64,000 bases of DNA from Lingula anatina (GCF_001039355.2 NW_019773792.1:598875-662874); one strand, 5' to 3'. Positions 44,903 to 57,398 are shown, numbered from the stretch's first letter. Program-made: numbers and translations. Notes: generated by a model from the sequence alone, not told the origin.

Positions 44903-46219
44903 GTATAAGAAAGAAGCACTTCGGAAGAAGAAGTCATTACAAATTAAGATCGATTATCGTTTCATTTCTGATACCAAAGGATGCATGAATGCTACCGATA
45001 TATCACTGTAGGTGATCCATCAAGACCGTATGAAATTGAGAGCAGTGAGGCCTTCAAACCAAAGAGCAACGGTGCCTGTATTGGTAATGATTTGGTATCT
45101 TTTACTGAACTGGGAATTTTTTAGAAGAATAATTGTTTTTCTTTTTTAAAAAATTCCCTTCTATTATTATTTTTTTTGGGGGGAGGGGAGGGGAGGGGGG
45201 AGCACAAAGATCTGGATACCTGATCGGTGATCGAAGGATAGGGATATATAACACCACCCAAATATATCTTTTTCTCCCTAGGGAAGAACCTTAATTGGCA
45301 TATCTGCTAAACGGAGTTTACAGCCCCGCTTCAGAAATTCTTGTACCTCTAATTCCCAAATCACTCCACTTATTCAGTAATTGCCAGAGCTCTGTCCCAA
45401 ACAACCACCACCCCGGGAATCTCGGTGACGAGGCTAGATCACAAGAGTATTCGAGATCACCGTGAGAACTCCCGCTTCTCTGGTACATGTACCCAGGCCA
45501 GTCTGTCGTTATCTGACCTAAGATAACCCGAGCCGCCATTGTGCAGGACTCCCATCAGGTCACTCCGAGGTAATTTAAGACCGAAAATGTAAATTCAACC
45601 CGAAGGAGTTGGTGGTAGTTTTAGTAGAAGACCTGTAATAAGGACATGCGGAAATTAGAGCTGCTTCCCAAAGGTAAAACAATAATGCAAGTGTTTCATG
45701 CAGCCCAACATTTATTTGATTACTTTAATATGAGTTGACTACTGAATCGCAGTACATGTAGACTACCGTACATTGTTTGTAATTAAGGTTTACATTTAGA
45801 GCTTGATCTTTACACAATGAAAACATTATTGTTCTGGATGTTTCAAAAGTTCAACTGTAAACGCCAGGGTATACCATATTCAAAATCGTTCATAAAGTTC
45901 ACGGATGAAGTCTGGGTAGACGCCGAAATATTGAAATACTTGTAATTACTGAGTTGTTCGAAGAATCTGTTTTTGATAGATAGACAGATAGATAAATAGC
46001 TGGAGATTTTTTTACTTTCAGTTTCGTGACACGATCAATAATTTGATTTTTACCGATTGGTTGAGAAACAATGAAGGCAATAATTCCTATGATCCGACCT
46101 GTTAGTCAACTCACTCCGCCATCTTGGGTTTCCATTGCCACTATATGCGCAAGATACATTATGAAGAAGTTCTCAGCCTTTCTTATTTATTTTCAATTTA
46201 CTTAAAAATCTGTGATCTT

Positions 46220-46391
46220 GGCACAAAGCAGTTTTTTCCTTTGTGCATTTTGCAGCAAATTTGCTGCAATATGGTTGAAGATCAGCAGCAATAATAGTCT
46301 TGCAAACTCTTGCAAACTCGTTGCCGCAAAATTTCATTTGCAGCAATATTGGGGCAGTGTTGCTACAAACGTTTCATTTTGCTAAGGGTTA
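46220..46391. repeat. GCAAATTTGC-rich dispersed repeat, copy A
   Basis: Many TTGCAGCAA, TTGCTGCAA and TTGCAAACT words. It ends in TTTCATTTTGCTAAGGG, the same end word as copy B at 51.3-51.6 kb. Confidence 0.6.
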
Positions 46392-46504
46392 TCAGTTTCA
46401 GTCACATTATGCATTCTGTGAACTTTCAACGACTGGTTTTTCTAACAAGTGACACGTTTTGTTTATCTTCTCTTACTTAAGTATGCGCATTCTTTGATAT
46501 AGAT

Positions 46505-46735
46505 GCTAAAAAACAAAGTACATTTGAAATTCCCTTAGCACTTTATCTGATATAGTTTTATGTATGTGGGGAATTTGCTGATAAAGTACAAAAATGTGTA
46601 AGCGAGCACAACATGTAAAAATAATATAGAACAATGTACGTTTGGATTTCCTTTGGCACTTTATCTGATATTGTTTCATGTATGTGGGGAATTGGCTGAT
46701 TGAGTACAAAAAATGTATAAGCGAGCATTTTCGTT
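46505..46735. repeat. 118-bp tandem duplication
   Basis: GCACTTTATCTGATAT, GTATGTGGGGAATT, GAGTACAAAAAATGTATAAG or similar, and GCGAGCA occur twice in order. Both copies are open on the minus strand, but only by shared sequence. Confidence 0.88.
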
Positions 46736-47523
46736 GGACTTATTGTCTGGTTTGCATCACCCATCATATACTAGTACTTGTATGCGTTGTATGGAAACAA
46801 CATCTTGTCATATCCGTTATTGGATCGCACTTTTAAGCGTGTATAAAGTATGTACGCTATTGTATATCAATGAATGAAATGCGTCAAATACATGTCGAGA
46901 GCTTGGCAGCGATTCTGGACAGTATATACAATACACGTCCATTGTATTTCTGGATCCCGCGATAATAAACCTTTGCAACAACTGGGCACCGCTTGACTAA
47001 CATTGTGAAGTTTAGTAGAGTAGAGGTAGCGAAAGGGAAGGGGGTATAATTAACAGTTTCAGAATGGATTGAAGTTTTAAAAATCTAATCTATTTTATTA
47101 TTTTCACAAGAAAACGGCAGCGGTATTTCTTTTATAACATTTCTGACAAGGGCTTACGAGGTTTTGTTACATAAATCAAACCAAGTATCATGCGAAAAAT
47201 GAAAAATAAAAATCGAAAAATAAGATACCTAGTGTTATTTACTTTACTTATAGTTTCACTTTCGTTAAAATACCCAAAGAGAAGTTTGCCGTGTCCATAT
47301 ACCAGTAAGTTTGAGAAATGCTTTAAAGTACCAATTTCCCTTCCTTGAGTTTGGTACTAGCTGAATAAATCTGACAGTCGGATGAAGCAGGAGATTTGTA
47401 AGTAGAAGGTTAAGACATCTGGGGGGCTAGGGTACAATGCCCTTCCAACTGCACGGACTACTGCTCACTAATTGTTCCTTTAACTTATCGTTAATTCTTA
47501 TCACATTTGGCACAGCGAATACC

Positions 47524-47928
47524 ATTAACTTAAGAGATCAATGGTACAGTTAAGCGTTTAAAATTGTTATTAAGCCAGCATAGCGAATGGTAATTGTAAG
47601 AGTGTGTGTGTGTGTGTGTGTGTGTTTGCGCGTGAGCGCGTTGGCGTTTTAAAAGAACATAAATCGAAGCCGTTCCACTTATACGTGTTTAATAAGGAAG
47701 CAATTACGAGTGTAGTGCTACAATCNATTAACTTAAGAGATCAATGGTACAGTTAAGCGTTTAAAATTGTTATTAAGCCAGCATAGCGAATGGTAATTGT
47801 AAGAGTGTGTGTGTGTGTGTGTGTGTGTTTGCGCGTGAGCGCGTTGGCGTTTTAAAAGAACATAAATCGAAGCCGTTCCACTTATACGTGTTTAATAAGG
47901 AAGCAATTACGAGTGTAGTGCTACAATC
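47524..47928. repeat. Identical 202-bp direct repeat separated by one N
   Basis: 47524-47725 and 47727-47928 appear identical, including a TG microsatellite of the same length, with a single N between them at 47726. This is almost certainly an unmerged contig overlap rather than biology. Confidence 0.93.
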
Positions 47929-48032
47929 CATAGGTTCCGCCTTCTGGAAAAGCTACATAATTGACTGTAATCATTGATCCCGGTGCTTAATGAATTAGAC
48001 ACGAGTCTTTCTGTTACGGGACATTACAGTGA

Positions 48033-48365
48033 TTGGTTTTCATTGATCTATGTGTCTTATACTCTCGTGGGTTTTGTACTTTAAGGTTCGTTGCTGTCGT
48101 CTTTCTATACATTTTCAGCCTCTGCCTTTTCAAGGTTTTTGTTCTTAATAGTGCACAAATGACAGTTACGGATATCTCTATTATTGAAAAAACTAAAGGT
48201 GTTGTTTATCCTTCAGTTGGAAAGCCAGAAATAGAAGGAACGTGCTTCCCACTAGATGATCAGTATACAACTGTTCGAATCCATCGTATCTGCAATGCCA
48301 AGCGAGTTTGCTTAATGGCTGATGGACTTTTAGGACATCATGAGGTTTTTGTGCTACTTATATAA
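48033..48365 (+). other. 110-codon open frame, unassigned
   Basis: Hydrophobic first 35 residues, then a mixed polar segment (ISIIEKTKGVVYPSVGKPE and on). No domain is recognised, no codon or splice support is visible, and the region is AT-rich. Listed only because of its length for this composition. Confidence 0.12.
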
Positions 48366-49004
48366 TAAATGAATTAATTAATCAAATTGGGACCCGTTTG
48401 CTACCAGTGGACAAAACCTCCTAACAAAGAAATAATAATAATAATAAAAACCCTATACCAGTCCATACATGTATTAAGGAATGAATAATAAATCATATAC
48501 TAGTAGATAGAAGACGTGGCTGGTGGTAATGGCCAGGCCGTCTCTACAGGTTACTCTGGCGTTGAAACTGATTGCCAGAGTGTTGGCAATAAGAGTCGAA
48601 GTGTCTCAGAAGGTTCCATGTGACATTGAATGGGTGTGACATCTTTTCCATCTCATATCCGCTGGTGGTGTAGGTTTGAGGCCTCAGGTGTATTTGGTAC
48701 TGAAATGAGCAATAAACTTTGGAATGATAGCGAATCCCTCTGGTGAAAGATCTACAAGTCTATGACAGAGGACAAGATGGAGCTTTCTCGTCTTTGTTGG
48801 TTTATTTACTGTAACTGCTTATAATTGGCAGATATTCGATGCAAGGAAAATGCAGTGTTGGGCGAAATCGAAAGTTATTACCCAGGATAACAAATAGTTC
48901 AATAATTTTTTACTATAAGTACCTTAAAAGCGAAATGATGAACTTTTGAAGAACTATACAATTATACAAAATGATTGGCTAAGACAAAGTAAAATGCAAT
49001 GATC

Positions 49005-49013
<9 letters not shown>

Positions 49014-49035
<22 letters not shown>
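49014..49035. repeat. GA microsatellite
   Basis: Pure AG dinucleotides, intergenic. Confidence 0.95.
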
Positions 49036-49104
49036 TTGTGTCTTGAAACTAGGACTAATTACCACAGAAATGAACGATGCTGCAGTATGACGCTTTATTT
49101 TCAC

Positions 49105-49195
49105 CTTAGTGCCATTTGCAAGGTGACATTTGCACGCAGATGACGTTCCATGCGATTCGATGTGAAAATGTGAAAACAGCACGCAAATGGCAAAT
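49105..49195. mobile_element. Short foldback (possible MITE)
   Basis: TTTTCACCTTAGTGCCATTTGC at the left is partly mirrored by GCAAATGGCA at the right, with GTGAAAATGTGAAAA between. No clear target duplication. Confidence 0.35.
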
Positions 49196-50258
49196 CTTTC
49201 TCACAACCAATCATATATGAACGTGAAAATCGATAGCTAATCAGAGACAGTTACAGATCAAAGATGTAAACCTTTTCAGTTAATGACCTCAGAAGCCAGA
49301 AGTATCATAGGACGTTGATTTCATTTGTTAGGCAATTCCGTTAACAGATTTCATAACACTAGGTAATAACATTAACGAACTGGCAAGTCGGTCTTATTTG
49401 TCAAAACCCTATCTAACACGTTCTTCCTTTCTAGGTTCAAAAGTTTTCACAGTAGAAATGGCCAAACATTGGACTATTTGCATTAAAAAATCGAAATTTT
49501 TGAAAACCTGTATCTTCAATTTTAAAAAAAAAAGATTTTGTTATGAGACTGTATTCTCCATGACACATGTAAAGGGCTCTTATTATCCTTCTTATTTAAT
49601 TACATACAGTTTTATAAATATAGCAGTAGTTTTGCTGCATTGTGTTTAAAAGTGTTAGGAAATGACATATCTATTGCGTATATTTGGGGAAAGATACACA
49701 TAAATTACATCTGCAATTATGGTAATGGTTTGAAACAACACCTTACAGACTATTACAGCGCCGGATGGATATCACTTATCTATTACATTGCAAACTGGAA
49801 GAGTTATTTAAATGGCGATAGCACAGAATCGGTCAAAGCTCAGATAATACAATCGACGCCAAACATTTGACTATGCTGTGTTCAGGAGATTTATCTTCCG
49901 CCCCTCATCGTTTATCTTGTGAAATATCACTTTATTTGACCTCATTTAAGGTTCAGGACAGTTTTATTTACTTTTGAATTAAGTGTATGTTCTTTATGAC
50001 AGCATTTGTCGCAAAGCGTATGTTGCTAAGAGAATGTGACACTTACTTTCCTGCAAAACAGTTTCATAATGTGATAAGTCTATACGAATTACCGTCTAAG
50101 ATTAAAAACAGCGTCTCCAAGGAATGAGCGCTTATTATTTTGCATTTCAGATTATAGTTCTGGAAAAAAGATCGCAATTGTGTTCTGTCCCTCAGAGAAA
50201 ACAAAAGGAAATTAAAACCTGGGTTTGTCTTGGGATTGACATTTTGCTTTTATTTTAG

Positions 50259-50323
50259 GCAGCTTTGGCTCCCCTGGTTATTGTCTGTACAAGAGTGCGT
50301 ACGGCAGCAGGTGCGATTTTTGA
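50259..50323 (+). CDS. Possible terminal exon of a small cysteine-containing peptide
   Basis: The acceptor TTTTGCTTTTATTTTAG is followed by an open, GC-richer stretch read in phase 1 as GSFGSPGYCLYKSAYGSRC then DF and TGA. Two cysteines and Gly/Tyr richness look peptide-like. No upstream exon was identified, so this is a candidate only. Confidence 0.2.
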
Positions 50324-50510
50324 AAAATGGCATCAAATACATATTTTTGTTGAAACATTTTCACCAGAGTATATGGAATTCGTGTATGATGTTGCTACTG
50401 CATAGAATAACAATGGAAACGTTTGCTAAAAAAGAATAACGACGCAGACTTTTGTTAAAAACATGTTAAAGTGAACGATGCGGTCGGTGTCAGGGGACTG
50501 TTTTTGAACG

Positions 50511-50527
50511 GATATATATATATATAA
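50511..50527 (+). promoter_or_regulatory. TATA box candidate
   Basis: GATATATATATATATAACC, a long TATA run in otherwise mixed sequence. It lies 55-70 bases upstream of a good ATG with an immediate donor (next entry), the spacing of a focused promoter. Confidence 0.4.
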
Positions 50528-50581
50528 CCATCAGAAGTGGGTGCTTGTAAAGCGAACAAAAGCACTGAGGTGGAAGCTGAG

Positions 50582-50596
50582 ATGAAGCATATTTTG
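50582..50596 (+). CDS. Possible first coding exon (MKHIL) after the TATA box
   Basis: GAGATGAAGCATATTTTG followed by the consensus donor GTGAGT at 50597. Five codons starting Met-Lys-His would suit the start of a signal peptide split by an intron, a common layout in secreted proteins. The next exon was not found within the window with any confidence. Confidence 0.3.
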
Positions 50597-51329
50597 GTGA
50601 GTATCCATTTCACATTTTATCTTCGTACCACGCCACACATCTGATGGTTACGGCTAGAGTCTTGTACGAATTAAGTGACCTTTATTCTCTACTCCATTTA
50701 GGCTAAAAGAAATTATTCAGTGGTTATATATATATTTTATATTTTAAGGCAGCAGCTTCTACGTTCATTGAAAGTTCATGGTTGACATTACTCTTTACTT
50801 ACTTTTATTGAAATGGGATTAGAAGGATAAAGATACAAAGACAACATGAATACTGTGAAAGACGTCAGTCCATTACGTAATTGTCTTTCAAAGGAATTTC
50901 TCCGGTTTGAATAGAGAAATATGATAGATTGACTAAAAGCCTATGCGTTTGATGTTCGTCCTTAACGCGGCACACTTAAAGGCAGTCTAACCCAAAACGC
51001 CCACTACCCAGAGGGGGTAACGACCCACAAGCCTAATTAAAAAGTCGTGTTAGTAACCGAGGAAACAGACCAAAATGGCCTTTCCCTGCTTCAATCTTAC
51101 TGGTATTTGGTGCGGGGGCAGCGTGCACGTCGCTGACTTCTAAATGTTTATAACTACAAACGCTACAATAGTAACGGAACTTTTATATTGATGCAGAATA
51201 AGTTTGTTTCCTCGTTGCTCAAAGGGGAAGATGGGAAAAGAGTAGGCTTGGGCTTATGGCATTATTATACTGCCGATCACGTCGCCATCTGTCGGTTGCA
51301 ACTAATCGAAAAAATAACAAATTTTATGT

Positions 51330-51590
51330 CCAAGTCTAAACTAACTCTCTCGCAAATTTGATACAAATTCGCTGCTAATTTACACGACGTTTTTGCAAGT
51401 TTGCCGCTTATTTGCTTCTAATTTGTCACGCATTTGCAGCAAATTTGCAAGAATATGAATACTTTCTTGCAAACTTATTGCAAACTTGAGATGTTCTTGC
51501 AAATTTGTTGCAAATTAGCAGCAATACAAGTTTTTCTCGCAAACACCTGCAACTGATTGCTTCAACATTTTCATTTTGCTAAAGGAATCT
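51330..51590. repeat. GCAAATTTGC-rich dispersed repeat, copy B
   Basis: Dense TTTGCAGCAAATTTGCAAG, TTGCAAACTTATTGCAAAC and TTGTTGCAAATTAGCAGCAA words. It ends in TTTTCATTTTGCTAAAGG, matching the end of copy A. Confidence 0.6.
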
Positions 51591-51835
51591 CAACTAATTT
51601 TTTTCCGTGAATTGTTGACGATTGAGACTGCCGGGAGACAATATGGTTTCAAAATGAAACCCCAGAGTGCGATAAGAAGTATTTATTACGACTTGTGCAA
51701 CCGATGTATTTTCTTTACTGTGAGTTACTGTTGGATGTAATAAAAAAAACCCTGCGAAACAGAACAGCAGTAAGTGCTTTAAACGTTGCTGATTTTCGAA
51801 TAGTTTCGCCTGCTATAATACCAGGTTACTTATAT

Positions 51836-52318
51836 TTAGACATGATCAACTGTCAAGTTGCTGACATTAGCAGTAAGCGACGTGAACGCTGTTTTATGCT
51901 GTAACGTGTGGGCTGCTTCTTCATCCTGGCATCTAGCCAAGGCGACACAGAACATAACCACGTCTACATACAGACGCTTTCGCAATCTGTTACTTTCACT
52001 GACGCTGGGAAAGAAACTTGCACGTCTGTACTGAGCTATTTTCTTCTTCGTAGTGTCTCTCTGTTTGCCCGCGGAGAGATAGACGGGTTGGAATCGATCC
52101 ACTGAAATTGCTGCCATTTCCAAAGGAAATCTAGCCAGTAGTAACACTTTGTGCGCTACCAGTTTGGTGGTTCTATCAACCACAAGGGGAATAACACCTT
52201 GAGATGAAACAACAGAATACCGACCTTTAAAGAAATCGTTTCTGCCTGCGATCATACTTAGGTCGAGAAAAAATATCATTGAGGGAACAAAAAGATGATT
52301 GCAAACTCTTAAGGCCAA
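51836..52318 (-). other. 160-codon open frame, unassigned
   Basis: The longest open frame in the gene-poor half. It starts MALRVCNHLFVPSM and has a basic middle (GKQRDTTKKK). No domain, signal pattern or repeat is recognised. It could be a lineage-specific exon or chance. Confidence 0.18.
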
Positions 52319-52319
52319 G

Positions 52320-53480
52320 ATTATTCAGCCAGTTTTCTGTTTAGGCGGCGTGGCATGAAGGTGCAGTTAAAGACCAGTTGTAGAGCGAAGTGGGTTCTGA
52401 CAGAAGATAAAAAAGCTACCTCGTGGTTTAGCAAATGACACGGAGTGTAAATATAGGTTGTCATAATACGACTTTTTGTATTTTATAATCAGTTAATGCA
52501 AGGACAAAGGAGTGACGGACTAGAGAGAAAGTGACCCTGAGAGGAAAGTTGCGTTTCTGCACAGCCAAGGTAGGTTTGTTATTATATTTCACAAATGAGG
52601 AAAAGGCTGTGAGAGAAAAGAATACAACATTGATTATTATTTGTAGATAAAAAACGTCGTATTTCAGCACGAAACACAAAATCTTTTTTTAAATTGTGGT
52701 TCACCGTTGGTTACAGACGAAGCATGATGGAAAATACTGACGGAATGAACATGCAAACAAATGCTTTCTGCAGTTATCATCGGCGTTTGAAACACTTGGC
52801 AAGCCGCAGTTTTAGAGGACTTCAGGGCTAACCTTTAGTTGTTTCACAAGATTTATTTAAGATGAAACCGCCAAACATTTGACCAGACCTTGAGAAGAAG
52901 TCGTTCTATTACTTTATATGTCTTGCCGCGTTTGTAAAAGAACATGCTTGTTATATATCCTAGTGAGGCATGTTACAAATGTAGTGAGATGCAAACAAAA
53001 CATAGCAATCATATTTTCATACACGATAACAACTTAGTTCTCTAATGTGCATTTTCATAGTTTAGGTGTCAGCAAACTGAAAAGAAATTCACAGAAATGC
53101 CATAGAATTCCATTTAGTTTTACTTGGATTAAGGCGAATCTTGTCGATTTCATGCACTTAGGGCTATGTTACTTGGTATTCTTCTTTTTCTCCTCTTTTC
53201 TTTTCCTTTTCTTTTCAAGTCGTGGTTATTTTTAACGTTTAATCTTCGGTAAAGTAATGCCATTTACCGCCACAGGAAAAGCTGGACCTTTCGCCCTTTT
53301 ACCCGACTGAACCATTACATTAAGACATTATTTATAGATTTATAGATGACACAGAATGTCAAAGAAGTTAAGGTGGAATTTGGTGTGACAGCGTTATTGC
53401 AGAAACACACGGGTTTCTTTTATCTTTTCCCTCCGCTGCGGGACATAAGACAGACACAGCAGTTTAAAACCGGGTAGGGC
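52320..53480. other. Intergenic, nothing recognised
   Basis: AT-rich sequence with short non-homologous frames only. Confidence 0.5.
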
Positions 53481-53487
53481 AACACCC

Positions 53488-53607
53488 CTTCCCCCCCTTC
53501 CCCCCCCCCCCCCAAACAAAAAAAAGCAATGTTGCGAAGGAAAGATGACAAACCAAGTAAATTTCCAAGTGCATAGCTTTTTTTTTTTTTTTTTGGGGGG
53601 GGGGGGG
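53488..53607. repeat. Inverted homopolymer pair: C-run/A-run and T-run/G-run
   Basis: C-rich run 53488-53513 plus A-run 53514-53525, then T-run 53578-53594 plus G-run 53595-53607. The two blocks are complementary in order and can form a stem of about 25-30 bp around a 52-base loop. Confidence 0.85.
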
Positions 53608-56440
53608 CTTTAATAATTCAATTATTTTTCTGACTTAAATGTCAGTCGTTTCCATCCAAAAGTCTGCTTCCCATGTGTCTGTAATATACTGAGAACTGTA
53701 CTGACTGACCCAAGCGCCATCTGTTGGCACAAAACAGGTGTGGTGTGCCTATTATTTCTCCACAGACGGACGGAATGACACTTTTTCAAATGGCGCATTG
53801 ATGCTTCCAACAAGGTACTTATGTAGGTCTAATCCTTATAAGACTATTTTATTGGACATTTAATGAAAGGCAATTAAAGCGTCATTGCAGTAGGTTTATT
53901 TCCTAACACGAAAAGGGTTTGTCTTGCTTTATTGAAATACTATTAATTTCTCTGATGACTGTGTAGGATGCAGCTGATGTACACATGTACAGCTGAAAAT
54001 GTGGGACTTTGAAGCACAAGATATTAGCCTGATCCGGGCACCTGTATCAAAACAAGACAATCTTTCACATTAGTTACCACATAAAAGTCGACTAGCCAAG
54101 TCTGCTAAATCTTGATATCCGACTTCGTGAAGTCGATTTGATGTTAGCTGTCATAGACCTATAAACAAGTAAATTAGCACACTTAGATCTATATCATTTA
54201 GTTTACTTTCGGTAAAAATAGACCAAACGTCTCACTGTTGCAAACAACAAAGTTAAGGACCATTGCCGTCTTTTTTTTTACTTAATGTAAAAAACGCCTT
54301 TCTTGCGGTAATATGTGCCGTTTTTTTTAGTTTTGACATATTTTTTAACCCATCATGACTTCCACATTGTTGTTAGCCAACGGGATATTAAAGAATATCA
54401 TGACTTTAGTTCACAATCAATAGTCTTGTACATAAAAATCGCATGCTGGTGTGCTATTTAGCAATTAGGATCGTGCAGTCTGTAGGCGACCAGCTAGATC
54501 AGAAACCTAGAAGCAGCTAACGGTGTCAGAGAAAAACTCGGACCCTTGCAATATCTCGATCATCTCTCTATTTCATGATCTTGTTCTAAATTTTGCTGTG
54601 ACTTATATGGACTCGAGGTCCACAGACGAGAATAAACAGAACGGGCTATATAATGAAAGTTGTAAACCTAGAAGAGAGATCCTAGTGTTATTCCGTTAGA
54701 TGCCCATGTTGTGCAAATGCATGGCGTTTATCTGTATGTATGTACGAGTATATTTCATGCCGTTAACACGAGATTCACAAAGGTCCCTCTTTTAAATCAA
54801 TTTTTCAGTTTTGTAGGATTTTCAGACTCGCATTTCAGACCTAAAATAGGTCCAACTCGAGTCAGCAGACAACCAGAAGGCATACTGCCACGAGGACTAT
54901 TCAAATGATGCGGCAGAACTATATACACTGTTAAAAAAACCTGACTGTGCTGAAAGTTGATTTTGTGGTTATGGTAACGTTAGAGACTTGTAAATATTTT
55001 AGTCAAAATGGAAAGAAAGCACCAATTAAGCAAACGCGGTGCCTATAGCAAATAATGCAAATTATCCGTTTTATGATGTTTAGACATCCTGCAATGAAGC
55101 TTGTTACGGAAGTAAGTTCGGTAATGTTTTGTTAACGAGGCACTAATGAGGGTTTATTCATAGACTGTGACGTACTTCGTTAGAACATGTTATGCATTTG
55201 TGAGTATATGTTATAATGGACTTTGACGATCATGGCGATTTTTGCTTCAAATTACGCCAATTCATTGCTAAAATCTCTGTCTCTCTTATAGGAGAGGGCA
55301 CAATAACATTGCGAAAGGTAAATCTTATCTGGCGCTTGAAAACCAAACCTCAACATTCCATCCGACAGGTAATTGGACTTTTATAGTGTGATGTTTGATA
55401 AAACTGAACTTTCTTTGTGAAATATCCTTCATAACGCCACGAGGCATGGCGATGTCATTGACCTTACTCAACAATCTGGCGGCTATAGACAGGAGTGTGA
55501 TCAATGAAACCAAGCATTCAATTCCTTGTCTTCATTACGGCATTTATCATCATGTAAGAAAGGCACTTTATGGCCTATTGGGTACATGGCATACGCACAC
55601 AATGTATGTTATAATGGAATCGTAAATATTCTGAACCATATGTGATGAATAGGATGAATAGTGTCAATTGAGATAACGAGGTCATTCCTGACATAAGTTG
55701 ACTGAGACATCAAGGCAGTAAATAGAGGGACGTTAGTCATGATGGTGATTGCTGATTTGTGGTGGAAAATTGTTGAAGACCACTTAGAAAACTGATCAAA
55801 ATTATTTCTGTCTTCTTCTGATTCTTACCAATTCGAATTGCCATTACTGCCTGTCCAAGGATAGAATGCTTTCTTAGCCGTATTGTATTGTATGCTTAGC
55901 TTGATAAGGTAAGTACTGTGTAAGATGTGCTGACTTCATTATTTAGAACAGCTTTTCAATTTTGGAATACTACATGAAGCATTTCGGTATATGCATTGTT
56001 GTTTTATGTTAGCATTAAAATGACTCAGTAAATTGTATTTTGTAAATCAGCAGCAATAGGTAAGTTGCTTTACATCGAATTTCACAAAAGAGTTTCTGTC
56101 CTATCTTCATGAAGACACTTGTAGCAATGTTCCTGGTATAAAGTTACGTTTCTATTGGGCAGAGAAACTAATAACAGAAGGCAAACTCGGGACTGGTAAC
56201 AATCAAACGTTTTATTCCTCTCAGTAACAATGATACCCGTTTTGTTGAAACCTATTTGAACGCGGTCTGTGTAAGTGAATGTCCGGTTCTAAAAGACTAT
56301 GTTCTGAGATAAGTTTTTATGTGTCCTTTGGGTAGTGATGGCGAAAAAATCTCATTTCAAGAGACAAAACACGTGTTCTTAACGCTTCCGTTTTTACCGC
56401 CTTTCATCATAGGTAAAAAAGTTCACTTTTATTCCTTTTA
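53608..56440. other. Intergenic, nothing recognised
   Basis: Short open frames on both strands (for example 55395-55625 and its antisense) have no family resemblance and no convincing splice context. Confidence 0.45.
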
Positions 56441-56441
56441 G

Positions 56442-56603
56442 AAACGATAATTTGAACCAGTTCTCCCAAATTGTTTGCATAGCTGCCGCGCAACTAAACG
56501 AGAATTCTACATTAAGCAAAGCACTCGGTCCTATTTGGCCGGCATTACTTGAAAGCATTGGGAATATTCAACCTTTTCAATTGTTTGGAGATTTCATTAC
56601 AAG
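56442..56603 (+). CDS. Possible internal exon (unassigned, 53 codons)
   Basis: Bounded by the acceptor TTATTCCTTTTAG and the donor ACAAG-GTATGT. Open as NDNLNQFSQIVCIAAAQ and on through LGPIWPALLESIGNIQPF to FGDFITR. The hydrophobic, helix-like composition is protein-like. No family is recognised and neighbouring exons are not identified. Confidence 0.25.
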
Positions 56604-57262
56604 GTATGTCCTCGAGTTAAAAGACGCATCCTTGCCAGTGAAGGCCACTCCACCAAATCGAGGTAGTTCACGCGTACATGTGTGTGATATAAACAGTTTT
56701 TTTTGCAACCATTTTGGTATTTCAATTAGTACCCCAGTATACCTCAGGTGAAACTATGATTGAATTAGGGTACCTCAGCTGAAACATCACGGGATATTAA
56801 CTCTGTGAAACTGCGTGCAAACGTGTAGAATCCGGGAATCCCACCGTTTATTTAATTAGGGGCTGAATTGGAAAAATGGCCAAGGAGATCGAAGCAAAAA
56901 TACTGGGTAAGATCAAAGACTTTGACAATCATCATGGTTTGTTCTGGAAATCATCTGTAAAGCAGTTTTTGAGTACAAAGCAGCAGTTGGTAAGATAAGA
57001 CAGATAGAGTACATGCAAACCAACTACTGAATGATGAGTGCAAAGATACCTTACTAAAAGATCTAGAGGCTGTGTTTTAAACTGATAAATATCCTTTAAG
57101 CATTGAAATATGGTAAGCTTAGAAGGCCCTGTAGGTTTTGATGTTGCTTTAGTTTTCCAGGTGGACTTTTCAGACACGCCACAAAGTCATTTGTCAATTA
57201 CAGAAACTCGAATCAATGTGAAGGTTAGTGCAGGATTCGTAATAATTGAGGCCACTTACTCC

Positions 57263-57398
57263 AATGCACCTTTCCACAGAAAATGACGCGCATGCGCAAT
57301 TAGCCTATTTTTGCTGGTCGTGTGCGGTCGCGCATGCGGCACCGGAAATAGCTATGCACTCACGACCAGCGGGCACGGGTTTGTGTGGAAAGGTGAAT
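57263..57398. mobile_element. 136-bp MITE-like palindrome
   Basis: AATGCACCTTTCCACAGAAA at the left mirrors the right end, whose complement reads ATTCACCTTTCCACACAAA. An inner pair GCTGGTCGTG and CACGACCAGC adds a second stem. CpG- and GC-rich compared with the flanks. Confidence 0.75.

Larger units (their letters stand above)
43013..46500. other. Intergenic, no recognised gene
   Basis: A G-rich run lies at 45170-45201. Short frames on both strands resemble nothing known. One possible exon is listed at 44841. CAAGATGGCGGA-GTGAGT on the minus strand near 46,130 looks like a YY1-type start with a donor, but no following exon was found. Confidence 0.45.

Noticed and set aside
45318-45539. 73-codon minus-strand frame beginning ATGGCGGCTCGG
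   Set aside because: Good start context but no recognisable domain and no splice partner.
46100-46140. AAGATGGCGGA with GTGAGT on the minus strand, resembling a YY1-type first exon
   Set aside because: No downstream exon, and the open part is under three codons. The match may be chance.
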